Shown: piece after piece, positions 26,107 through 33,224 of the stretch
Numbering within the stretch: the first letter of the stretch is position 1
Layout: every line of letters begins with the position of its first letter
From: an uncultured Roseicyclus sp.
GTDB lineage: Bacteria > Pseudomonadota > Alphaproteobacteria > Rhodobacterales > Rhodobacteraceae
DNA length: 64,000 bases
Direction of reading: 5' to 3'
Assembly: GCA_947491935.1 (NCBI GenBank)
Contig: CANLLF010000002.1
Span: 62,001 to 126,000 of the forward strand
The notes under the pieces: generated by a model
What the model saw: only the letters and a program-made list of their open reading frames with translations
Database searches by the model: none
What the model was told of the DNA's origin: nothing
Program-made: the position numbers and the translations under genes

Positions 26107-26939
26107 CCGAATGTCTTCCGCATGAAGGCCAGCGCACGACGCGCGGCATCTGTCGGCTGGGGTTCGATGTTGCGCCAGATGTTAAGATCTGCACTGGCCG
26201 GGTTGCCCGCGATCACGAACATCTCCGCCACGATCCAACCGTCATATCCCGCCGCATCCAACCCCGCCTTCACACTGTCCCACGGCAAATGCCCGGACCC
26301 AGGCACGCCCCGGTCGTTGTCGGAGACGTGGAAATGCACCAGTTTGTCCGACGCGCCCGCAATTGCCGCCGCCATGTCCTTTTCTTCCATGTTCAGGTGG
26401 AAGGTATCCAACAGCGCGCCAACCCGATCCGAACCGGACGCGCGCGCAATCGCGCAAGCCTCATCTGCGGTGTTCACAAGATCCGTCTCGAACCGATTCA
26501 GCGCTTCGATGCCGAGGGTTACGTCATGGTCCTCCAGCGTGGCGTGCAACTGGCCCAGACATTCCGCCGACCGTGCCGCGCGTGCGGGCTTGTTGAGCGG
26601 GTCGAATACACCCCAGGGTGCGAAGACAACCCCCGCGAGGCCGCGCGAGCCAATACGTGCCGTCGTCTCGATCGCCCATTTCAGATAGTGCACGCCAGCC
26701 GCGCGGACGTCTGCGTCCTCTGACGTGATGTCCTTGTCCGGCGCCAACCCGTCCGAGCAGGTGACGCCTAGCCCATGGTCCCGCACGGCGCGGCCCAAAG
26801 CTTCTGCCTTTTCATCGCTCATGCCGAGGAGCGAGACCTCCACACCGTCAAAGCCAAGATCGGCAATTGTTTTCAGGATCGGTGTGATTTCGTCCGTCCA
26901 GCGGGCCTGCCACAGCCCTGCGTGAATGCCGTACTTCAT
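26103..26939 (-). CDS. Sugar phosphate isomerase/epimerase (tagatose-3-epimerase-like TIM barrel)
   Basis: This 278-residue TIM barrel has metal ligands placed as in D-tagatose/D-allulose 3-epimerases: Glu145 (GIEALNRFE), Asp178 (LLDTFHLN), His204 (HFHVSDNDR) and Glu239 (IVAEMF), with Arg210 nearby for substrate contact. These enzymes epimerise free ketoses at C3. ATG 26939 is chosen for its ATGA overlap with the ABC ATPase stop; the frame opens 12 bp earlier. Position just ahead of dhaL-dhaK suggests that it adjusts ketose stereochemistry before phosphorylation. Confidence 0.87.
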   Translation of the reverse strand: MKYGIHAGLWQARWTDEITPILKTIADLGFDGVEVSLLGMSDEKAEALGRAVRDHGLGVTCSDGLAPDKDITSEDADVRAAGVHYLKWAIETTARIGSRGLAGVVFAPWGVFDPLNKPARAARSAECLGQLHATLEDHDVTLGIEALNRFETDLVNTADEACAIARASGSDRVGALLDTFHLNMEEKDMAAAIAGASDKLVHFHVSDNDRGVPGSGHLPWDSVKAGLDAAGYDGWIVAEMFVIAGNPASADLNIWRNIEPQPTDAARRALAFMRKTFG

Positions 26940-27970
26940 GAGATCACCCATAATGTTTGCGGGGGCAGGTGGATCGGAACGATGTCGCCGGGCTTGAACC
27001 CTTCCACTTCATTGGGGTTCACCACCGCGTCGATTTCCGTCTCACCGACGCGCAACTTCAGACGGGTCTGCGTGCCAAGGTAGATGACGTCGGCAACCCG
27101 TGCCGATAGGTTGTTGCCGTCTCCTTGGCCCACCCGCACATTCTCGGGTCGAAAGGTCAGCTTGCCTGCGCCTTCAACCGCACCATCGGCCAGGGTTAGC
27201 TGCCCCAACGGGCCATCGAATGTGCCGCCTACAGACTTGCCGGGGATGAAGTTGTGGCCACCGAAGAAGCGCGCCGTCGCTTCGTCGACGGGGCGTTTAT
27301 AGAAAGCGTCCGCGCGGTCGTATTGCTTCATCTGCCCGTCGAGGATCAGCGCCACGCGGTCGGCCAGCACCACGGCCTCTTCCTGGTCGTGGGTCACGAA
27401 GATCGTGGTGATCCCCATTTCCTGCTGCAACGACCGGATCAGGTCGCGCATCTCGAACCGCAAATGGGCGTCGAGGTTCGATAGCGGCTCATCCAGCAGC
27501 AGGACCTCTGGTTGAACGATCAGCGCGCGGGCCAAGGCAATGCGCTGCTGCTGGCCGCCGGACAGGGCGCTTGGCCGACGGTCGCCCACATCGGGCAGTT
27601 TCACCAGATCCAGCATCTCGCTCACGCGGCGCTTGATCTCGGTCGGGTCCGTCTTGCGCATTTTGAGGCCAAACCCAACATTGTCGGCCACGGACATGTA
27701 GGGGAACAACAGGTAGTTCTGAAACACCATCACGACGCCCCGATGCTCGGGCTTGTCGCGCAGGATGGAGCGGTCGTCGAACCGCACATCGCCCGATGTC
27801 GGCTCCAGCAGGCCCGCGATCATCTTCATCGTCGTGGTCTTGCCACAGCCCGACGGACCCAGAAGCGCGGTCAACTCGCCCGATGCGATTTCAAGGCTGA
27901 GACGGTCCAGCGCAGGGGTATCGGCCCCGGGGTAGACTTTGGTCAGCTCTTGGATGGAAACATGCGTCAT
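26936..27970 (-). CDS. ABC transporter ATP-binding protein
   Basis: This 344-residue importer ATPase has Walker A GPSGCGKTT, signature LSGGQQQRIALARAL, Walker B VLLLDEPLSNLD, the H-loop (FVTHDQEE) and a C-terminal TOBE-like regulatory domain from about residue 240. It resembles PotA/UgpC-class ATPases and energises the two permeases, to which it is coupled by 4-bp overlaps. Confidence 0.93.
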   Translation of the reverse strand: MTHVSIQELTKVYPGADTPALDRLSLEIASGELTALLGPSGCGKTTTMKMIAGLLEPTSGDVRFDDRSILRDKPEHRGVVMVFQNYLLFPYMSVADNVGFGLKMRKTDPTEIKRRVSEMLDLVKLPDVGDRRPSALSGGQQQRIALARALIVQPEVLLLDEPLSNLDAHLRFEMRDLIRSLQQEMGITTIFVTHDQEEAVVLADRVALILDGQMKQYDRADAFYKRPVDEATARFFGGHNFIPGKSVGGTFDGPLGQLTLADGAVEGAGKLTFRPENVRVGQGDGNNLSARVADVIYLGTQTRLKLRVGETEIDAVVNPNEVEGFKPGDIVPIHLPPQTLWVIS

Positions 27971-28791
27971 ATGCGGCCAAAGCCTCCGACAGCGCCGGAG
28001 CGGCCCGAAAGCTGTTTGGCGGTGAGTGTCAGGATCAGGATGCCAGGCAGGATGTAGATCATGCCGATGGCTCCGGTGATGTCATTGCGCCCGGATGTGG
28101 CGAAGTTGAACAGCAGCAGCGGCAGGGTCACGACGCGACCACCGCCGACCAGGAGCGTCAGGATGTATTGGCTCCACGAGACGAGGAACGCAAAGAGGCC
28201 GCCGACAATGATGCCGGGCATGATCGCGGGCAGCGTGACGTACCAGAAGGTTTTGAGCGGTGACGCCCCGAGCGAGCGTGCCTGCGCCTCGAATGCCGGG
28301 TCGTAATTGGAAAAGATGCCCGCCATCACCAGTGTCATATAGGGCAGCGTCGGGATCAGGTGGACAAGGATCACACCGTGGACGGTGTTGGTCAGGCCCA
28401 GATAGATGAAGACGGTATGGACGCCGAGGACCACGGCAATCCCCGGCACGATGGTGGGGGCAAGGATCATCAACTCGATCACTTCCTTGCCCTTGAACTT
28501 GTACATGCCCAGCGCGCGGCCAGCGGGCACGCCCACCAGGATAGACAGCACGGTTGCTGCGAGCGATATCCCGATTGTCAGCCAAAGCGCGTCCAGCACA
28601 CCGGATGTGTCCGAAAGCGCATAGCGCCAGGCGTCCAACGTCCACATGCGCGGCAAGATGTCGGGGAAGAACCACCCCCGTGCCACTGACCAGATCGCCA
28701 GCGGGATCAACGGCAGCACCAGCCAGGTCACCAGCAACAGGCAGGTGATGTAGCGGAAGGTTTTGGTCCACAGACCGTCTTGGCCGATCAT
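27967..28791 (-). CDS. ABC transporter permease
   Basis: This 274-residue inner-membrane protein has six predicted helices and the cytoplasmic EAA-type loop FEAQARSLGASPLKTFWYVTLP, which contacts the ATPase. It is the second permease of the YnjB-type importer. In E. coli the corresponding YnjC is a single fused double-length permease; here the two halves are separate genes. Confidence 0.9.
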   Translation of the reverse strand: MIGQDGLWTKTFRYITCLLLVTWLVLPLIPLAIWSVARGWFFPDILPRMWTLDAWRYALSDTSGVLDALWLTIGISLAATVLSILVGVPAGRALGMYKFKGKEVIELMILAPTIVPGIAVVLGVHTVFIYLGLTNTVHGVILVHLIPTLPYMTLVMAGIFSNYDPAFEAQARSLGASPLKTFWYVTLPAIMPGIIVGGLFAFLVSWSQYILTLLVGGGRVVTLPLLLFNFATSGRNDITGAIGMIYILPGILILTLTAKQLSGRSGAVGGFGRI

Positions 28792-28792
28792 C

Positions 28793-29650
28793 TCAGCTCC
28801 TCACCCGTTTGCGAGAATAGCGAATGTAGATGAAGATCATCACCGCGCTCAGGATCGCGATGATGATGGCGAGCGCCATCGCCTCGGGGCGCGCGGCAAG
28901 ATCCACGTCGGTGTAGCTACGGTATGCCAGAACCGGCAGGGCGGCGGGGTAGTTGGCCCCTAAAAGCGCCGGGATTTCGTAGGCGCCAAAGGTGAACGCG
29001 AACACGATGACCGAGGCCGACAGGATCCCCGGAAAGATCAGCGGCAACAACACGTGGCGAAAAGTCTGCCACTTGGAAGCGCCAAGCGATCGCGCGACGC
29101 TCTCGTAGTTTTCGCCCAGGGCCTGCATGTTGGCCAGCACAATGACCCCGATGAACGGCACCTCTTTCCAGACATATTGCAAGATGATGCCGATGGCGAA
29201 GGGGTCGAAGACCATGGCCGGGAAATCGGCGGGCCGCTGGATCAGATCGACCTCCGCCGCGAGGCGGGCGAAGACGCCCGATTGCGAGAAGAGGTAAAGG
29301 ATGCCGATCGCACCCACGAGGTGGGGAACCGTCAGGTTGAGCTGAAACAGGAAGTTGATCACCGCGCGCCCGATGAAAGCGCGTCTAAGTAGTAGCGCCG
29401 CACCGACAGCGAGGATGCAGGAGATCAGCGTGGAAGTGAACGAGATGTGGAAGCTCAGCAGGAAGGACCAGTAGAATTCCTCGTCCGTGAAAACGTTGAT
29501 ATAGGCCTGCAAGTTCGGTTCGGTCAGGCCGATGACCGGCATGTAATTGAAACTGCGCATCAACCCGATCAGCAGGCCGCCGAAGAACAGCAGCACGATG
29601 ACTGACATCGCGGGCAGCAGCAGCAGGATGATCTTGAGACGGTCGGACAA
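28793..29650 (-). CDS. ABC transporter permease
   Basis: This 285-residue protein has six predicted transmembrane helices and an EAA-type loop (YESVARSLGASKWQTFRHVLLP). It heterodimerises with the permease encoded 1 bp downstream. The gap of 71 bp to the binding-protein gene upstream contains an imperfect GC-rich inverted repeat (about 29681-29707), likely to reduce permease expression relative to the binding protein. Confidence 0.9.
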   Translation of the reverse strand: MSDRLKIILLLLPAMSVIVLLFFGGLLIGLMRSFNYMPVIGLTEPNLQAYINVFTDEEFYWSFLLSFHISFTSTLISCILAVGAALLLRRAFIGRAVINFLFQLNLTVPHLVGAIGILYLFSQSGVFARLAAEVDLIQRPADFPAMVFDPFAIGIILQYVWKEVPFIGVIVLANMQALGENYESVARSLGASKWQTFRHVLLPLIFPGILSASVIVFAFTFGAYEIPALLGANYPAALPVLAYRSYTDVDLAARPEAMALAIIIAILSAVMIFIYIRYSRKRVRS

Positions 29651-29721
29651 GGGGCGGAGTCTTCTCTGCGGAGTGTTGTTCCCCCGCGACCCGCTGCGAG
29701 CCGCGAGGGATGGGAGAGGCT

Positions 29722-30954
29722 TTAATTGCCGACGTTTTCGATCCAGCCCTGCTCAATCGCGGAAATCCACGAGGCTTGCAGCTCGGGGAGCGCCGTCGCC
29801 GCCAGATCCTCAGCAGGGACCACATTCGGATGACGTTCGATGGCATCGAAGATCTCGCGGATTTCCCCCTCGACGCGGGTCATGTCGATACCGGGCTGGG
29901 TACCCCAGACATCAGGCTGTGCCTTTTCGACCTGCGCCTCAGCCGACAGAAGCACATTCTGCAACACCAACGCGGCGGCCTTGTTGGGGGAATTGAACGG
30001 GATCAGCGTGTAGTTCGTGTTGCCGATAGTCCCATCTGTCATCGCATAACCTTGCGTGGTCGGTGGGAAGGTCCCGTTCTCGATATTGATGCCGACGCCC
30101 GCCGGCTCGTAGTTGAAGACGATGCCGACTTCCTGGTTGGCATAAAGCTGCTCCAACGCGGCGATGGTGGTCGGGTAGGTCTCGCCCTCGCGCCAGAGAT
30201 AGGGCTCGATATCGTTGAGGATCTGCCACGTTGCCGCCGCCGCCTCGTCATACCGTTCCTGATCGAACTCACCCAACAGGTTCTCCACGCCACCGGCGGC
30301 GTGGTAGAAGACGTGCCGCACGAAGACGGAGCCGTTGAAATCGGGCGGCGCGGGGTAGGTGAATTGGCCCGGATTGGCCTCGATCCATTCCAGCAATTCG
30401 GGGATGGACGTGGGCGGCGCATCGTAGAGCGCGGTGTTGTATGCAAAGGCAAATTGCGCCGTGGACCACGGCACCTCGCACCCGTTGACGGGCACGCCGA
30501 AATCGTTGGCAATCGCCGGATTGTCCCAGTCGACCAACACATTGTTCGGCAACACATCGGTGTAGCCGCAGTAGGCCAGATCGGCCTGCTGCATGGTGCG
30601 GAAGTTCTCGCCGTTGATCCAGATCATGTCGACGGAGCCTTCGTCCATGACGCCGGCTTCCCGCTCGCCCAAGACGATGTTGACCACGGAGGCCGTGTCG
30701 GAAACGCCCACGCGGTTGAGCGTGATGTCATACTCCTCCTCAAGGATACCTCCGATGTATTCCGAGACGTATTGGTTGATCGTGTCCGACCCGCCCCACA
30801 TCAACCAGTTTACTTCGCCGCCGCGCGCAAGCTCGACAATTTCGTCCCACTCCATGTTGTTGAGGGCTTCACCGTCAGCGGTGTCAGCCATCGCCGTGAA
30901 AGGCAGCATCGCCGCTGTCGCCGCGAGCGCGGCCCATTTCGATAAATGTCTCAT
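29722..30954 (-). CDS. ABC transporter substrate-binding protein, YnjB type
   Basis: This 410-residue periplasmic protein has a signal peptide (about 1-23, ending near TAMADTA) and the segment VNWLMWGGSDTINQYVSEYI, typical of the YnjB (COG4134) family, plus NGCEVPWSTAQFAFAYN. The YnjBCD substrate has not been firmly established. ATG 30954 is preferred because GGGAGGAAAG precedes it and it begins the signal peptide. In this operon the ligand is probably the glycosidic or nucleoside-like compound degraded by the neighbouring enzymes. Confidence 0.86.
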   Translation of the reverse strand: MRHLSKWAALAATAAMLPFTAMADTADGEALNNMEWDEIVELARGGEVNWLMWGGSDTINQYVSEYIGGILEEEYDITLNRVGVSDTASVVNIVLGEREAGVMDEGSVDMIWINGENFRTMQQADLAYCGYTDVLPNNVLVDWDNPAIANDFGVPVNGCEVPWSTAQFAFAYNTALYDAPPTSIPELLEWIEANPGQFTYPAPPDFNGSVFVRHVFYHAAGGVENLLGEFDQERYDEAAAATWQILNDIEPYLWREGETYPTTIAALEQLYANQEVGIVFNYEPAGVGINIENGTFPPTTQGYAMTDGTIGNTNYTLIPFNSPNKAAALVLQNVLLSAEAQVEKAQPDVWGTQPGIDMTRVEGEIREIFDAIERHPNVVPAEDLAATALPELQASWISAIEQGWIENVGN

Positions 30955-30981
30955 CTTTCCTCCCAAAGGTTGATGTCAGGT

Positions 30982-31734
30982 CTATGTCGCGCTCGCCGCC
31001 TCCACGACGTGTAGGGCCACATCGAAGACAATCTCGTTGGATCGTTTCAATCTTGCAGCATCGTCCGGTTCCAAGGAGTCCATGAAGGTCCGCCCGAGGG
31101 GCAGGGCATCCCAGACCGACAGCATGGATAGCGTCCTGGCACCGTATTTGTTGCCCGCGGCAATCACGGCGGACGTTTCCATATCAATCGAGACCAGCCC
31201 CTCTGCCGTCCAGCTTGCACACATCTCATCGGATTGGGCAAAAAGGGACGGCCATGTCAGGTGTTTGGTGCGGGTTGTGCCGACGTCCCGGGCGCCGAGG
31301 GCCGTTTCGGCCACATCCACCAGCTCGGGCGCGGTGTAGACCGTCTCGCTCGCACCATAATATTGCGACACGCCATCGCGGGCAGCACAGCTTCCCGGCA
31401 AGGCGACCATACCTGTTGATACGTCCACATCCAACGTCCCGCAGGTGCCGATCTGGATCAGCAGGGGCGTCCCCATCTGCGCGAAGATATGCGCAGGCTC
31501 CACGGCGCGCGCGGCCCCGTAGGCGCAACAATAGGCGACGCTTAGGCCATTCCAGGTGCCCACAAACATATCCGGAAAGGGCAGTTCGCGCACGTGGTCG
31601 AGTTTGCCCAACCGCGCTTTCGTCGCCGTACCGCGCCACCAGGTCCCCTCGAGGATCAGGGCATCCGGCTCCTGACCTTGAGGCATCTCAAGGGCGTCTC
31701 GCCATATCTGGGCAGAGTAATCCAAGATCGCCAT
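30982..31734 (-). CDS. Nucleoside phosphorylase (PNP/UDP family)
   Basis: This 250-residue protein resembles uridine/purine nucleoside phosphorylases. IQIGTCGTLD is the phosphate/ribose-region motif and SIDMETSAVIAAG matches the family motif whose Met-Glu binds the ribose hydroxyls. The enzyme cleaves a nucleoside with phosphate to base and pentose-1-phosphate. ATG 31734 is preferred; an ORF from 31794 would run through the operator. It is the first gene of the 31.7-21.5 kb operon, with the operator candidate about 35 bp upstream. Confidence 0.85.
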   Translation of the reverse strand: MAILDYSAQIWRDALEMPQGQEPDALILEGTWWRGTATKARLGKLDHVRELPFPDMFVGTWNGLSVAYCCAYGAARAVEPAHIFAQMGTPLLIQIGTCGTLDVDVSTGMVALPGSCAARDGVSQYYGASETVYTAPELVDVAETALGARDVGTTRTKHLTWPSLFAQSDEMCASWTAEGLVSIDMETSAVIAAGNKYGARTLSMLSVWDALPLGRTFMDSLEPDDAARLKRSNEIVFDVALHVVEAASAT

Positions 31735-31768
31735 GACGCAGCGGCCCCCAGTCGGTCGACAATCATAT

Positions 31769-31780
31769 TTGTATCTACAA
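31769..31780. promoter_or_regulatory. GntR/HutC-type operator candidate TTGTATCTACAA
   Basis: This 12-mer is identical to that at 14895-14906 and lies about 35 bp upstream of the nucleoside phosphorylase start. It is followed at once by CTTGATAGGAACAAG, a weaker CTTG/CAAG inverted repeat that could be a second half-occupied site. Confidence 0.62.
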
Positions 31781-31794
31781 CTTGATAGGAACAA

Positions 31795-32311
31795 GTTTGA
31801 TCCGTCAAGCAGTACCTTTACGTGGTGCCTTGGTGCTGAGCTGGAGCATAATTGGTTGAGGCTCTAACAGGCTCGCGTCCCGGTCCGCTCCGCAAGGTAA
31901 ACTCACGTCCGTCAACTGGTGATGTTATCAACCTCACGTGGCTGCTCTCGCTCCATTAAACCCTGCCTCGGTCATTCGAAACGCAAAGCGCACCGGTCCG
32001 AAGCGATACATCCAAACCAACGGAGTATCCCATTCTCTGTCTCCCATTCTAACGGCTATAGGGAGCTCGAATTCAGAGATGGGGCAGCCCAACTACGCAT
32101 ACCTTGAGCCCAAGTTACTAGCTTGTTTGGAGGATGATCATCGTACAAATGTCGGTAATCGGTGGTAAATAGGCCGTCGCCAAAGAGCAGAGAACAGGCG
32201 ATGATGGGAAGGTTCTGGCTTGCGGGTCTATCCCCACAAACTAGGCGTACTAAACATGGGAGACCGGTCGGCTTACGCCGTACTGGAACCAAAGTAGTAC
32301 AATTTGAATAC
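31795..32311. other. Gene-less stretch beside tRNA-Met
   Basis: No open frame with a plausible protein was found on either strand, and base composition is visibly less GC-rich than in the flanking genes. It lies exactly at the 3' end of the tRNA-Met gene, the side where integrative elements usually insert. No integrase, transposase or direct repeat of the tRNA end was seen. Confidence 0.5.
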
Positions 32312-32388
32312 TGGTAGCGGAGGAGGGACTTGAACCCCCGACACGCGGATTATGATTCCGCTGCTCTAACCAACTGAGCTACTCCGCC
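32312..32388 (-). tRNA. tRNA-Met (anticodon CAT)
   Basis: The minus strand folds as a 77-nt tRNA with encoded CCA. The acceptor is GGCGGAG/CTCCGCT, the D-arm GCTCAGTTGGTTAGAGC, the anticodon stem GCGGA/TCCGC with loop ATCATAA (anticodon CAT), and the T-arm is GGGGGTTCAAGTCCCTC. The sequence has the form of alphaproteobacterial elongator tRNA-Met; it lacks initiator hallmarks. A lysidine-modified tRNA-Ile(CAT) is less likely but not excluded. Confidence 0.92.
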
Positions 32389-32400
32389 ACAACAGCGCGG

Positions 32401-32429
32401 TGGGTATGACAGCGCGCGCGTTGCGTCAA
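32401..32429 (-). promoter_or_regulatory. Promoter of tRNA-Met
   Basis: On the minus strand TTGACG (32429-32424) and TACCCA (32406-32401) are separated by 17 bp, a good sigma-70 spacing. The -10 ends 12 bases before the tRNA 5' end. Confidence 0.5.
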
Positions 32430-32454
32430 CACGAAAAATCGCCGCCGCGGTGCC

Positions 32455-33147
32455 CTAATCGGTCCTGAGCCCCGCACCCTCCACCGCGAGTTTCAGGACC
32501 TGACGGGCGATCGCCTCGCCAGCTGCGTTCCGTGCTGTGAACGTCACGCGGAGGAGCGCGGTGTGCCGATCAACGGACAGGGCGACCGATTGCGCCATAT
32601 CTGTCATCTCGGCCTGAACGCGCGTGGTGATCTTGGCAGGCATCAGGCCGTGTGCCTCAAGCAGTTCGGAAAAGTCGCTTGGTGCCATTTCGTCGAATGC
32701 AGGTATGGAGGCTTCGGGAGCTGTGATCTCGTCCATGGCGGCGCGATTGCCTTTCCATTTCAAGGTGCGCTCCAACGTGGCAAGGCGGGCAGTGCCGAAA
32801 AGGTCGGCTTCCTCGGCAGTGGCGCCGCGTGTCCCGGCGCGGGCCCGAAACGGTTCGAGCACAAGGGGCTGGCCGGCTGACCCCTCCAGACGCGGGACCG
32901 CCACGGAGCCGGAAGAACTGTCGACCGGTGCGTTTGCCGCAACCAATGTGCCGCGGCCCGGCTTGCGGTTCAGGTAGCCCATCCCTTCCAGCGAGATAAG
33001 TGCGCGCCGCATGGTGCCCTGGCTGACGCCGAATTCCTCGGCCAGCTCAAACTCGTTAGGGAGGCGGCGGCCAACCTCCCAATCGCCGCGTCCGATGCGG
33101 GCAATCATCTCGGTCTCGGCGGTCTTGTAGAGCGGTGTGCGCGCCAT
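32455..33147 (-). CDS. GntR family regulator, HutC/UTRA type
   Basis: This 230-residue regulator has an N-terminal winged helix (PNEFELAEEFGVSQGTMRRAL; wing RKPGRGTLV) and a UTRA-like ligand domain (about residues 75-225). It stands alone between the tRNA and the exonuclease gene, so its targets are unclear. It could bind the TTGTATCTACAA sites as an alternative to the GntR at 19657, since both belong to the same subfamily. Confidence 0.88.
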   Translation of the reverse strand: MARTPLYKTAETEMIARIGRGDWEVGRRLPNEFELAEEFGVSQGTMRRALISLEGMGYLNRKPGRGTLVAANAPVDSSSGSVAVPRLEGSAGQPLVLEPFRARAGTRGATAEEADLFGTARLATLERTLKWKGNRAAMDEITAPEASIPAFDEMAPSDFSELLEAHGLMPAKITTRVQAEMTDMAQSVALSVDRHTALLRVTFTARNAAGEAIARQVLKLAVEGAGLRTD

Positions 33148-33224
33148 GATTTCTGGCTCCGTTGGGTACTATACGAATTATGCCGCGGCGCAGCATTGAC
33201 CGCAATCGCTGTCTTGTCGCAGGC

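Noticed and set aside
32056-32292. 78-codon minus-strand frame in the gap beside tRNA-Met
   Set aside because: No start context, no recognisable protein, unusual composition; treated as non-coding.
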